Notes: generated from the sequence alone by a model not told the origin. A stretch of DNA of 64,000 nucleotides from Candidatus Zixiibacteriota bacterium (GCA_035574315.1 DATLYW010000029.1:1-64000); one strand, 5' to 3'; positions 19,399 through 28,024 are shown, counted from the first letter of the stretch. Program-made: numbers and translations.

Positions 19399-19965
19399 TC
19401 AGTACAGCGTATAGATGCTGGTCGGTAGGTTCTCGGGTTCTTTTTCAGAGGCGTTGCACAGAGACAGAGCGAACATGTAGGGTATGAGAAAAACCGCCCA
19501 TCCATTTGGCGGTTCCGTGCACCAACGCCAGTAGGATTCAATCCATGCGGTGTTGCCGGTGCCTGCACTGGGGCCGAAAACAGGCGACAGCGAGTCAATC
19601 CTTGAATCCGCAGCGATCCAGGATGACTGGCCGTCGCGAGGACTCGCCAAGTTGAACCTGTTCCCGGCGCACGCAACGACCCGAAAGATGACAAAATAGC
19701 AAACCGCGAGGATCCACGCACGGGCAGCCGAAGAAAACAAACGGACGCTCTTGTTATAGGCGCGATAGAGAAACAGGCCGGTTGCGGGTAACAGCCGTGC
19801 GGTTACCCCGACAACCGCACCAGCGGCAATACCCGCGTATACCCCCGGCATCCCCGAAGCGAACCATAAAACAACGGCCAAGGACAAGCCCAGGACCAGT
19901 CCGGCCGCAATCGAGTACCCGGCAAGCAAGGCCCGTCTGGGCGGAAACGGAAGAGGTCGGAGCAT
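19399..19965 (-). CDS. Carbamoyltransferase-associated membrane protein (unknown function)
   Basis: The 188-residue protein has about four hydrophobic stretches: residues 10-36, 40-60, 83-100 and a final one around VFLIPYMFALSLC. The third (RAWILAVCYFVIFRVVACAG) resembles the helix of the small SxtJ-like protein at 17063-17323 (LILVAFYFVIAAPF), so the two cassettes may carry divergent versions of one component. It sits 3 nt downstream of the second carbamoyltransferase and 3 nt upstream of the SGNH gene. No enzymatic motif is visible. Confidence 0.75.
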   Translation of the reverse strand: MLRPLPFPPRRALLAGYSIAAGLVLGLSLAVVLWFASGMPGVYAGIAAGAVVGVTARLLPATGLFLYRAYNKSVRLFSSAARAWILAVCYFVIFRVVACAGNRFNLASPRDGQSSWIAADSRIDSLSPVFGPSAGTGNTAWIESYWRWCTEPPNGWAVFLIPYMFALSLCNASEKEPENLPTSIYTLY

Positions 19966-19968
19966 TGA

Positions 19969-21825
19969 TTAATCTAGCGCGTACTGAGCTTTATACGCTT
20001 CGGCGTCTTCGCGCAACGCTACCGGCTGCCATTCCTTCATCAAGACGTAATTCTCGATTACCAAACACTCGATATCGGTCGCCATGAAGCAGCGATAGGC
20101 CTGTTCCGGCGTGCAGAGAATCGGTTCGCCGCGGATGTTGAAGCTCGTGTTGACTATAACAGGACAGCCGGTGAGCTCGTAAAAGCGCCGCATCAATCGG
20201 TAGAACCGCCCGTGCCTCTCCTCGTCGACCGTCTGGATCCGCGCCGAGTAATCCACGTGGGTGATCGCCGGCACGGTCGAGCGCGGCACGGAAACTCGAA
20301 TTCTGAGGTCCGGGTCCTTCATCTTCGCGTGCTCCTCTGTACTCAACGCAACCCGGTGCCTCTCCCGCACCGGGGCAACGAAAAGCATGTACGGGCTGTC
20401 CTCGTTTTCCCGCACCTCGAAGTATTCGTGCGCGAACTCGCGCAGGACACAAGGAGCGAAGGGCCGGAACGACTCGCGAAACTTGATCTTGAGGTTCATC
20501 GTCTGCTGCATGCTCGGCGAGCGGGCATCTCCGATGATGCTGCGCGCCCCGAGCGCCCTCGGCCCGAACTCCATCCGGCCGTGGAACCAGCCGATGATCT
20601 TGCCGTCCGCCAGCAGCCTCGCCGTCCGGTCCAGCAGCTCGGCCTCGCAATCGAGACGTTCGTACTGCGCCCCCACGGAGTCCAGGAAAAGCTCGATGTC
20701 CCGCGCAGCGAAAGACGGTCCGAGGAGCGAGCCCTTCTGACAGTCTCCCGCGCGTGCACGCCGCGGCTGCCCGAGGAAGTGATGCCAGGCAACGAAAGCC
20801 GCTCCAAGTGCGCCTCCGGCATCTCCCGCGGCAGGCTGCACCCAGATGTTTTCGAAAGGCCCCTCCCTGAGCAACCGCCCGTTGGCGACGCAGTTCAGAG
20901 CCACTCCTCCCGCCATGACGAGATTGCGCATCCCGGTCAGCGCGTGTGCGTGCCTTCCCGCCCGCAGGACCACTTCCTCACAGACCTTCTGGATCGAGGC
21001 GGCGAGGTCCATCTCCTTTTGGGTTATGAACGACTCCGGCTTTCGCGGCGGCCCGCCGAAGAGATCGTGAAACTTCCGGGACGTCATGGTGAGCCCCTGG
21101 CAGTAGTTGAAGTACGACATGTCCATCCACAGCGACCCATCGTCGTGGATCTTGACGATCTTGTCGAGGATCAAGTCCACGTACTTCGGCTCTCCGTATG
21201 GCGCCAGCCCCATGAGCTTGTACTCGCCCGAGTTGACCTGGAACCCGGTGTAGTACGTGAAAGCGGAATAGAGCATTCCGAGCGAGTGAGGAAATCGCAT
21301 CTCGTGCGTTAGTTCGATCCGGTTTCCGCGTCCGTTCCCGATCGAGCTGGTCGCCCATTCCCCGACGGCATCCAGGGTGAGGATGGCGGCCTCGTCGAAC
21401 GGAGAAGGAAAAAACGCGCTCGCGGCGTGGGACTCGTGATGGTAGGCAAACCACAGGCGTCCTTTGAATCCCTCGCCGATCCCCTTGCGGATAACTTCCG
21501 GCAGGCGCAGCCGATGGGCCGCCCAACGCGGAAACGACCGCGCGAAAGACCGGAACCCCGCGGGGGCGAAGGCGGCGTAAGTTTCCAGCAGACGCTCCCA
21601 TTTCAGCCATGGGTTCTCGTAGAAAACGGCGTGGTCCAGCCGCGCCCGGTCGATCCCACCCTCTTCGAGACAGTAGTTGATCGCGTTCACCGGAAAACGC
21701 GAATCGCCCTTCCGCCGCGTAAAACGTTCCTCCTGAGCGGCGGCGACGATCTCTCCGTCGCGCAGAAGGCAGGCCGCGGAGTCATGATAGAACGCCGAGA
21801 TGCCTAAAATGTAAGTGGTCGCCAC
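19969..21825 (-). CDS. Carbamoyltransferase, NodU/CmcH family (second cassette)
   Basis: The 618-residue enzyme is a paralogue of the one at 15282. It starts ILGISAFYHDSAACLLRDGE, has YHHESHAASAFF and LDAVGEWATS in the Kae1-like domain, GPRALGARSIIGDAR and PFAPCVL in the middle, and NTSFNIRGEPILCTPEQA in the YrdC-like domain. All ATP, carbamoyl-phosphate and metal-binding blocks are intact. Two different carbamoyltransferases in one cluster suggest two carbamoylated positions on the glycan, or one modified lipid/cap and one repeat-unit sugar; that is inference. It opens a run of closely spaced genes down to 17063. Confidence 0.95.
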   Translation of the reverse strand: MATTYILGISAFYHDSAACLLRDGEIVAAAQEERFTRRKGDSRFPVNAINYCLEEGGIDRARLDHAVFYENPWLKWERLLETYAAFAPAGFRSFARSFPRWAAHRLRLPEVIRKGIGEGFKGRLWFAYHHESHAASAFFPSPFDEAAILTLDAVGEWATSSIGNGRGNRIELTHEMRFPHSLGMLYSAFTYYTGFQVNSGEYKLMGLAPYGEPKYVDLILDKIVKIHDDGSLWMDMSYFNYCQGLTMTSRKFHDLFGGPPRKPESFITQKEMDLAASIQKVCEEVVLRAGRHAHALTGMRNLVMAGGVALNCVANGRLLREGPFENIWVQPAAGDAGGALGAAFVAWHHFLGQPRRARAGDCQKGSLLGPSFAARDIELFLDSVGAQYERLDCEAELLDRTARLLADGKIIGWFHGRMEFGPRALGARSIIGDARSPSMQQTMNLKIKFRESFRPFAPCVLREFAHEYFEVRENEDSPYMLFVAPVRERHRVALSTEEHAKMKDPDLRIRVSVPRSTVPAITHVDYSARIQTVDEERHGRFYRLMRRFYELTGCPVIVNTSFNIRGEPILCTPEQAYRCFMATDIECLVIENYVLMKEWQPVALREDAEAYKAQYALD

Positions 21826-21854
21826 TGGCGAATACCGCTTTCAGCCGTCGTTCA

Positions 21855-22295
21855 ACCCGTCGGCCGCTGCGCGGCAGACCGAGGACCGAGAAGAAAGAGC
21901 AGACCGAGGACCGGGGAGCGGAGACGGGGAAGAACGATTCCTCGCGCTAAGACGCAAAGATCGCCAAGAAAGAGCGAGTATTTTTCCGCGCCGTTGGCGC
22001 GAGACTAAAAATCTTCTCTTTACTCCCTTGGCGCTCTTGGCGCGAAAGATCTTTTTTTTCGCGTCCGTTGCGCCCGTGGCGGGATCGTCCCATGCTTCGA
22101 ACTTCGAACCTCGAACTTCGAACCATCTTTTTTCCCGCGAAGACGCAAAGCTCGCCAAGAAACACAGGGTATTTCAATGGCGCCGGCGGCGTGCTCGTGC
22201 CGGTCGTCGGTCTTCGGTCTGCGGTCTCCGGTCCGCGCCTTTGCACCCCTGGCGGACTTGGCGTGATAGGTTCTTCGCTTCGAACTTCGAAGTGT
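21855..22295. repeat. Intergenic repeat array, modules B, D, A
   Basis: This 470-nt gap between the CpsD-like gene and the second carbamoyltransferase has no gene. It holds GACCGAGGACCGAGAAG-type runs (B), a full module D (TAAGACGCAAAGATCGCCAAG to GCGCTCTTGGCGCGAAAG), TTCGAACTTCGAACCTCG runs (A), a second D fragment (AGACGCAAAGCTCGCCAAG) and further B and A motifs. It splits the cluster into a leftward assembly part and an export/regulation head. Confidence 0.85.
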
Positions 22296-22297
22296 TG

Positions 22298-23074
22298 TTA
22301 CAGGAATCGCTCCAACAGCTCAGGGATGTACTTCTTCTTTTTGTTCAGCACGATCCCCAGAAGGTTGACAGGCCCCCACTCCAGCTCCTTCTTGATCCTC
22401 TTGACCGTTTGCTTCTTGGTGCGTTCGGATTCGACGACCAGAATCACCCCGTCGACCTTGGAGGCAAGAAAAAACGACTCCGAATATCCGTCGAGCGGGG
22501 CGCCGTCGAAAATGATGAAATCGAATCGCTCCTTGAGAGTTTCGAGCAACTTCGAGATCGGATTGCCGTCGAAGAGGTAGGACGGCGACGAATGGGGCCT
22601 TCCCACCGGGAGCAGAAACAGGTTGGAGAAGTTGGTCTGGTAAATCGCGCTGTCGACAGGCTTGTCCGATACGATCACATCGGAAAGCCCCTCGGGAAAT
22701 TTGGCACCGTCGAAAACCCCGTCGAGCGCCGGGGTACGCAGGTTGGCGTCGACGAGCAGAATTTTCGAACGGCCGGAGCGCGCCAGCATCGATGCGAGAA
22801 TCGCGGAGGTCGTCGTCGCACCCTCGCCGTGGGTCGTCGCCGCGACCATCACTGCCTTGATAGCCGGATGATTGGGGCTTGGAGCCAGACGGCGCCGGAG
22901 CTTCTGATACTGTTCCTCCAGCAGCGGATCCAGATCGAAATCGATCTTGATCGGATGCCGCTTCGGGTGCAGGAGGCTGAGTGGAGTGAACCGGACCGAA
23001 GGCTGATCAGGCTTCGTCTGTTGCTCTTTCAGCTTTTCTTCGGCTTTGACAAGCGCCTCGAAAATTTTACTCAT
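22298..23074 (-). CDS. CpsD/CapB-like P-loop protein of exopolysaccharide export, Walker A lysine missing
   Basis: The 258-residue protein has the layout of the cytoplasmic tyrosine autokinase that partners Wzz/GumC proteins: MSKIFEALVKAEEKLKEQQ at the N-terminus, Walker A' ILLVDANLRTP at 105-115, and Walker B-like FDFIIFDGAPLDG near 175-187. The P-loop reads HGEGATTTS (residues 82-90) where active enzymes have GEGKT/S, so the usual lysine is replaced by alanine. No tyrosine cluster is seen at the C-terminus. It may regulate chain length without kinase activity. It lies downstream of the ExeA-like ATPase, separated by a repeat array. Confidence 0.85.
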   Translation of the reverse strand: MSKIFEALVKAEEKLKEQQTKPDQPSVRFTPLSLLHPKRHPIKIDFDLDPLLEEQYQKLRRRLAPSPNHPAIKAVMVAATTHGEGATTTSAILASMLARSGRSKILLVDANLRTPALDGVFDGAKFPEGLSDVIVSDKPVDSAIYQTNFSNLFLLPVGRPHSSPSYLFDGNPISKLLETLKERFDFIIFDGAPLDGYSESFFLASKVDGVILVVESERTKKQTVKRIKKELEWGPVNLLGIVLNKKKKYIPELLERFL

Positions 23075-23129
23075 CGATCCCCCGATTTCCCGGCGAAGCC
23101 TTCCGGTTTCCCCGTGCCTATCCTAGACA

Positions 23130-23395
23130 TAATGGTTCAAGCAGTTCAAACCGTTCAAGCGGTTCAAGCCGTCGCGGCCTGCGGCCCGTTCGTGCCGGTC
23201 GTCGGTCTGCGGTCTTCGGTCTGCACCTCGAACTTCGAACCTCGAACTTTGAACCACGATTTTCCCGCGAAGACGCAAAGTACGCAAAGAAGATAGGGCG
23301 CGTTTTCAGCTCTTAGCGCCCTTGGCGGGCTTGGCGCGAGAAAATCACCTCTCCTTTGGGCTCTTGGCGTTTTTGGCGCGACCGGTTTTTTCTTC
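23130..23395. repeat. Intergenic repeat array, modules C, B, A, D
   Basis: The 320-nt gap holds TTCAAGCAGTTCAAACCGTTCAAGCGG-type runs (C), the CGTGCCGG linker, TCGGTCTGCGGTCTTCGG (B), TTCGAACCTCGAACTTTG (A) and a D copy ending in CTTGGCGTTTTTGGCGCG. The stop of the ATPase gene lies just at its right end. Confidence 0.85.
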
Positions 23396-24850
23396 TTACT
23401 GCTTGCCCAATTTTCTCGCCGGACGGGTGTACTCCTGAATTTGCTTCCTGATCCGGCTCTCGAACGCGGCTCGCAAGGGATCGCTCAGGATCTCCGACTT
23501 GAGGCCCTGCAGGAGATCGGCCAATCTGGCGATCGGGAAGCGCTCCGAAGACTCCCCCAAAGCGGCGACTTGCTCGGCGAGCACAAGGTTCGCCATCGGC
23601 CCCATGGCGTCCGTCAGTGCCGCGATCAACCCGTCAAAAAACCCACGCGGGACGACCATTTCGTCGACACGATAGTCTTCTTTCGGCTCGACCGTGCCGC
23701 GGCGCGCAATCGAACGCTCGGGTACAACCCACGGGTTTTCCTCTTTTTCGCTCGGCCGGCCCTTCACCTCCTTCAGCTCCGCCACCGCAGCCATTTTGGG
23801 GGACGGGCGCCTGGCCTCCATAACTTCAGCCACGGGCGCGTCCCTGGCGGCCGGCTCCTGCTTCAACCCCAAATTCTGAAAGACCTCGCCGGCGGCGCGT
23901 GCGAACCTGGGTCGTTCCGGCTCTTCAGCACGGCGGCTTCGCCCTACTCCGCTGTTGTCCGGCATCTCGACCGGAGTCCCGGGATTCCTTCTCGCCAACT
24001 GCTCCCGCTTGCTCCCCTCCACCTCCAAGGAACCGTTGCCGGCCTCCGGAGTCAACCGGAGATCACGAGCCGCTTCGTGAATGACGTCAGGAGTCACAGT
24101 CTTCAACGACGTCGCGAAGGCGGTCACCAGGGCGTTGTCGCAGATCGCATTGATGAGCCTCGGGATTCCTCCGGTTCGTTCCCAGATGAGCTGCAGCGCG
24201 GCTTTCGAAAAAAGCTCCGGACCCTGATACCCGGCAACCGCCAGGCGGTGAGCAATATAGGCGGCCGTGTCCGCCTGGCTCAACCGGTCCAGCCGGCACC
24301 AGAGCGAAACCCGCTGCTTGAGCTGGCGGAGCTCGCGGCTGTTCAGCTTCGCCTCCAGTTCCGGCTGCCCGGACAGGATGATCTGCAGCAGCTTTTCCCG
24401 ATCGGTCTCCAGGTTGGAAAGCAAGCGCACGGCCTCGAGCGCGTCCTCGTCGAGATTCTGGGCCTCGTCGATCAACACCGACACGGTATGGCCCTTCCCG
24501 ACCTCCGCAACCAGAAAATCGTTCACCTGTTCCAGCATTGCGATCCGGCCGGGGGCGGGTTCCAGGTCGAGGTCCCGAACCACCGACTCGAGCAGCTCGT
24601 CGAAGGAGAGCAACGTGTTGAAGATGAAAACCGAACGGTGCGTGGCTTCCAGGCTCCGCAGCAGCTTGCGGATCAACGTGGTCTTGCCCGTTCCGACCTC
24701 GCCCGTGACGACGACGAAGCCCTTCTTTTCCTTGATGCCGTAGTAAAGCGACGCCCAGGCTTCGCGGTGAAGCGGGCTGTCGTAGAAAAAGCGCGGATCG
24801 GGCGTCAGGTTGAAGGGCTGCTCACGCAGGCCGAAGTGCTTCAAATACAC
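23396..24850 (-). CDS. ExeA-type AAA ATPase of the XrtA/exopolysaccharide system
   Basis: The 484-residue protein starts MYLKHFGLREQPFNLTPDPR, the standard ExeA/GspA start also used by the putative secretion ATPase of XrtA/PEP-CTERM exopolysaccharide loci. Walker A is GEVGTGKTT at residues 50-58, Walker B is VSVLIDEAQNL at 123-133, and arginine-finger-like GGIPRLINAICD follows near residue 230. The C-terminal 200 residues are low in homology, charged and proline-rich. It follows GumC by 15 nt. The family is thought to use ATP to drive assembly or export at the inner membrane; the exact role is not established. Confidence 0.88.
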   Translation of the reverse strand: MYLKHFGLREQPFNLTPDPRFFYDSPLHREAWASLYYGIKEKKGFVVVTGEVGTGKTTLIRKLLRSLEATHRSVFIFNTLLSFDELLESVVRDLDLEPAPGRIAMLEQVNDFLVAEVGKGHTVSVLIDEAQNLDEDALEAVRLLSNLETDREKLLQIILSGQPELEAKLNSRELRQLKQRVSLWCRLDRLSQADTAAYIAHRLAVAGYQGPELFSKAALQLIWERTGGIPRLINAICDNALVTAFATSLKTVTPDVIHEAARDLRLTPEAGNGSLEVEGSKREQLARRNPGTPVEMPDNSGVGRSRRAEEPERPRFARAAGEVFQNLGLKQEPAARDAPVAEVMEARRPSPKMAAVAELKEVKGRPSEKEENPWVVPERSIARRGTVEPKEDYRVDEMVVPRGFFDGLIAALTDAMGPMANLVLAEQVAALGESSERFPIARLADLLQGLKSEILSDPLRAAFESRIRKQIQEYTRPARKLGKQ

Positions 24851-24865
24851 GACGCCACCCTCGTC

Positions 24866-26317
24866 TCAAACCCCGTGATGCTGGATCGTCGCCAGCACGG
24901 GCAATCCGAACTCTTCCTCGATGGACAGTTCATCCTGCACGGTCGGATCGAAATAGTTCATGACAAACGCAACGCCGACCGAGACGGCGGTCGAGAAGAA
25001 ACCAATCAGGATAATCCACAAAAAGGTAGGGAGGCCGGCGTAGGGCAGCGGCAGCCGGGCCCGGTCCAGGATCACCACGTTACCGAATTTCTGCTCGTCC
25101 ATCGCGTCGGAAATCCTCGCTTCTTCCGCCCTCTTCTTGTAGAGGGCCAAAGCCTCGCGTTTCATGTTGACAACCTGTTGCAGCCGTTCGTACTCGTAGC
25201 TCTTTTTCTTCTTTTCCGCAGCGACCGCGGCGTACGACGCGACCTGTTGAGCCTCCGCGGTTCGCTTTTCCCGCAATGCCTGAAGCTGCACCTTCGCCGA
25301 AAGAAGCTCGTTCAGGATCCGCTGATGAACGCTATTCAAAGCGATATTCTCCGAGCCAACCGTCGTCTTTTCCGCCTCCTGGAGCTGCTTTTTCAGCTCC
25401 GCGATCTCCCGTTCCTTGTCCATGACCAGACGATCCTTGGGCAGGTATCTTTGCAATAACGATTGCCTTTCCAGCTCGAGCTGCGTGAGACGATTTCGGA
25501 TCGTGGCGTACGCGGGATCGGTCGTGATGCTCTTGCTGGCCGTTACGGTAGGCTGCTGGCTTTTCAATTGCTGCTCGAGGATGGCGATCCTTTTTTCCGT
25601 TTCCTTGATCGTGGACTCCGTATCCTTCAGGTTTTTCTCGACCACGGCCAGCGCGGTCAGGCTGGCGTCCACCTCTCTGGCAGCGTCCACGATACCTTCA
25701 CGCTGCTGAAATTCCTTGAGATCCTGCTCTGCTTTGATCAAGTCTTCTTTCAACCGCCGGTCCTGCTCATCGTAGAACTTTTCGATACCCTGCGTTCTGC
25801 GCACCTTGAGGCTCTGTTCCTGATAAAGCTCGGCCACCCGGTTCACCGCCTTGGCCGTCCACTCGGGATTGGTCCCGGTAAGGCTGATCTGAATAATGCT
25901 CGTACCGCGCACGGGCACCGCCTCAACGCCGAAGGGCGAGCCGTAGGCGAAGAATCCACTGTCCGGGAAAGGCAATTCCTTTGCCAGCTGGCCGAGGACT
26001 TCGCGGCTCCGTATCAGCTGGATCTCGGTCATCAAAACGTCCGCCGACGCGGGAACCGTCACGGCGTTGTCCGAGCCCGTCGGCGTCAGGCTTAGAAAAG
26101 CGCGGCTGGGCTTGATGAGAACCTTGACGACGCCGACGTACTTCTGTGGCGCAAGGAGAACGATGAGCAAGAGAGGGAGGCTCACGCCGAGAAAGACGTT
26201 GCGTATCAGTCTCTTGTATTTGAACAGGACGTGGAAAATCCTGCGCGGGAGCTCTTTATGCGTTTCCGGCGGCTCCAGGAGCGGTATTTGCTTTCCATCG
26301 ATTTCAATCCACGCCAT
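24866..26317 (-). CDS. GumC/Wzz-like polysaccharide chain-length protein
   Basis: The 483-residue inner-membrane protein has a first helix at about residues 38-56 (NVFLGVSLPLLLIVLLAP), a large periplasmic part with long coiled coils (residues 170-260 and 290-400), and a second helix near 440-465 (PTFLWIILIGFFSTAVSVGV). It has the Wzz-type start KYVGVVKVLI. This is the polysaccharide co-polymerase layout that sets glycan length and touches Wza. Translation starts at an ATG with GAGGAAAAAC upstream. No fused kinase is present; the CpsD-like gene downstream takes that place. Confidence 0.92.
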   Translation of the reverse strand: MAWIEIDGKQIPLLEPPETHKELPRRIFHVLFKYKRLIRNVFLGVSLPLLLIVLLAPQKYVGVVKVLIKPSRAFLSLTPTGSDNAVTVPASADVLMTEIQLIRSREVLGQLAKELPFPDSGFFAYGSPFGVEAVPVRGTSIIQISLTGTNPEWTAKAVNRVAELYQEQSLKVRRTQGIEKFYDEQDRRLKEDLIKAEQDLKEFQQREGIVDAAREVDASLTALAVVEKNLKDTESTIKETEKRIAILEQQLKSQQPTVTASKSITTDPAYATIRNRLTQLELERQSLLQRYLPKDRLVMDKEREIAELKKQLQEAEKTTVGSENIALNSVHQRILNELLSAKVQLQALREKRTAEAQQVASYAAVAAEKKKKSYEYERLQQVVNMKREALALYKKRAEEARISDAMDEQKFGNVVILDRARLPLPYAGLPTFLWIILIGFFSTAVSVGVAFVMNYFDPTVQDELSIEEEFGLPVLATIQHHGV

Positions 26318-26385
26318 GTTTTTCCTCGATTCCGCTCTCCAGCCAGCAGCTCGCCGTCAGGCGAGCGGATATAATCACCGAAAGC

Positions 26386-27171
26386 CTAGCGAAACATCAA
26401 GTCCCGCGCCGTGGGCGGCCTGAAGAGCTCCCACGGGATCAAGTCTTTTATGTGCTGCTTCACCCAGAGGTCCGCCCTCCCGATGCCGCTCATCGGGACG
26501 TATATCACATCGTTGGCGAGGAGAGTAACGCGCTCGGGGGCTGCGTTGTCCATCGCCTGGGTAAGATCGAGCTTTCCGATCTGTGGATTTTCAGACCCGG
26601 CGTCGCGAATCAGGATCACGCTGTCCATCTGTGCCGTCGGGGTAAAGCCGCCGCGGTCGAAAATCGCCTGCAGGGGCGTCATACCGTCGTGGATGTTGAC
26701 GGGGCCGGGTTGTTTGACCTCGCCGCCTACGAAAACCCGTCTCGGCGCGTACTGGACCACAGTGACCACCACCTGCGGGTCCCGCAACCGGTCCGACACT
26801 CTTTCCGCGATGGCCTTCCCCAATTCCTCGGGCGTCAGCCCCGCGGCGCGAATCGGACCTATTTCGTCAAGCACGACGTTCCCGTCTGGCTGGACGGGAA
26901 AGGAGGTCGCCTTCGGTTCGCGTTCTGGATGAAAAGGAAAACGGATGCTGATCTGATCGAGGGGTATCAGTCGATATTGCCCGGTCGGAAGCCGCGGCAC
27001 CACGGTTGACGCGGAAATGTTCGCTGCGGGAAACTCGGGAACGTGGGCCACGGGGTTGCCGCAAGCGGAGACGAGGAGGACGGCGGCACCGAGCATAACC
27101 GCGGCAATGGTTCCGGCCGCCGTTTGCACGTGCATACTTTTTAATCGGACGTTCGGCATAGCTCCGCCCAT
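26386..27171 (-). CDS. Wza-like polysaccharide export lipoprotein
   Basis: The 261-residue protein has a lipoprotein signal (AAVLLVSACG, with the lipidated Cys about 36 residues after the chosen start). It then has a polysaccharide-export domain (YRLIPLDQISIRFPF, VQPDGNVVLDEIGPI, LTPEELGKAIAE) and a SLBB domain (RRVFVGGEVKQPGPVNI to TLLANDVIYVPMSG). It should form the outer-membrane export channel. The ATG at 27171 has GGAG nine bases upstream and is preferred over the longer frame to 27279. It is the second gene of the cluster after the antiterminator. Confidence 0.9.
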   Translation of the reverse strand: MGGAMPNVRLKSMHVQTAAGTIAAVMLGAAVLLVSACGNPVAHVPEFPAANISASTVVPRLPTGQYRLIPLDQISIRFPFHPEREPKATSFPVQPDGNVVLDEIGPIRAAGLTPEELGKAIAERVSDRLRDPQVVVTVVQYAPRRVFVGGEVKQPGPVNIHDGMTPLQAIFDRGGFTPTAQMDSVILIRDAGSENPQIGKLDLTQAMDNAAPERVTLLANDVIYVPMSGIGRADLWVKQHIKDLIPWELFRPPTARDLMFR

Positions 27172-27378
27172 AACGGCACACTCCGTTTTCGAAAAGAAAA
27201 AGACGTCGGAAAACACAAACACTCGAGTACCGGCTTCAGCGCGAGAGGCCCGCGAAAGGCGCTCGAGCGCGGAACGCACGAAACCGGCTTCGCGAGCCCT
27301 AATTCGGAGCCAGCTCTGTCAGCCTCTCGTTCAGGCCGTACAGCTGAACCGATACTCGATTCCTGACCACACCGGGCT

Positions 27379-27981
27379 TTACACTGACACTGCCGGGCAC
27401 GGAGCCACCCAGCCGATGTTGATACATTCGGCCGGCACCTCCACCTGGACCGGCCGGCTCAGGATTTCCATCAAAACCTTCACTCTGCTCCGGGTATCCG
27501 GGGGCTCCTGGAGAATCCCGACCAGGCCCTTGAGCGGCCCTCTCGCTATCTCAACCTCGTCGCCCGCCTTGAGCCTCGATCTGGCTACGATCAACCCCTC
27601 CGGGTCGGCCTGCTCCCGCATGAAATTGACGACGCTATCCTCCACGACCGCAGGGGTTCCCCCGAAGCTCACCAGCCGCTTGACGCCGCGACACCAAACG
27701 ACCTGCGAGTATTCTTCGGATGAAACGTCGATTCGCACGAACAGGTAGTTCGGAAAAAGTGAAACGACCCGGCGCCCGGAACGGGTTGCGATGGGGAGGA
27801 AGAGCCTGGGGTAGAAGACCTCGATACCCTTTTTGTCCAGGTGACACCTGGCTGTTTCCTCGCTCCGTGGTTTGGTAAACGCCGCGTACCACTTCCGGCC
27901 AAAACCGCTGTGCTCCAAGCTCCCCTCCACCTGACCGTACGATTTTTGCTCCACCTGATCGTACGATTTTTGTTCGCACAC
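27379..27981 (-). CDS. UpxY/RfaH-type NusG-like transcription antiterminator
   Basis: The protein (200 residues from the GTG at 27981) has a NusG N-terminal domain (KWYAAFTKPRSEETARCHL, FYPRLFLPIA, FPNYLFVRIDV) and a KOW motif (AGDEVEIARGPLKGLVGIL) near residue 135. Specialised NusG paralogues at the head of long polysaccharide operons stop premature termination, which fits the 28-kb co-directional cluster that follows. The first 18 codons repeat EQKSY-QVE twice because of a tandem 24-nt DNA repeat. A TTG at 27918 preceded by GGAGGGGAGC may be the true start. Confidence 0.88.
   Translation of the reverse strand: MCEQKSYDQVEQKSYGQVEGSLEHSGFGRKWYAAFTKPRSEETARCHLDKKGIEVFYPRLFLPIATRSGRRVVSLFPNYLFVRIDVSSEEYSQVVWCRGVKRLVSFGGTPAVVEDSVVNFMREQADPEGLIVARSRLKAGDEVEIARGPLKGLVGILQEPPDTRSRVKVLMEILSRPVQVEVPAECINIGWVAPCPAVSV
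27925..27972 (-). repeat. Tandem 24-nt repeat with TCGTACGA core at the antiterminator start
   Basis: Two 24-nt copies (27925-27948 and 27949-27972) differ at one base. In gene orientation each reads CAAAAATCGTACG(A/G)TCAGG followed by TGGAG, with a TCGTACGA palindrome in the upstream copy. A nearby GTACAAAAAAGTAC (27982-27995) adds to the cluster of GTAC motifs. This could be an operator or leader element rather than coding sequence, depending on which start codon is used. Confidence 0.6.
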
Positions 27982-28008
27982 GTACTTTTTTGTACGGAAC
28001 CGGTGGAA

Positions 28009-28024
28009 AGCAAATCGCGAACCA
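28009..28024 (-). promoter_or_regulatory. Candidate sigma-54 (-24/-12) promoter for the exopolysaccharide cluster
   Basis: On the minus strand the bases read TGGTTCGCGATTTGCT: GG and GC are spaced as in the -24/-12 consensus TGGCAC-N5-TTGCW, with two mismatches in the -24 block. Transcription would start near 27998, about 17 nt before the GTG at 27981. Two sigma-54 activators are encoded within 8 kb. Upstream (28067-28122) are several GTGAC motifs and a GTCAAACTTGAC palindrome that could bind an activator. Moderate support only. Confidence 0.4.

Noticed and set aside
11240-21825. A rhizobial-type nodulation gene cluster
   Set aside because: NodB-, NoeA- and NodU-like families are common in capsule loci, and no NodA or NodC is present.
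21815-23296. A 493-codon plus-strand frame over a repeat array and the CpsD-like gene
   Set aside because: Half is repeat translation, half is the reverse of a well-supported gene.
27971-28023. A third copy of the GCGAACA/TGTTCGC palindrome near the antiterminator
   Set aside because: Only half-sites are present (TGTTCGC at 27971 and GCGAACC at 28016) in the wrong orientation and spacing.
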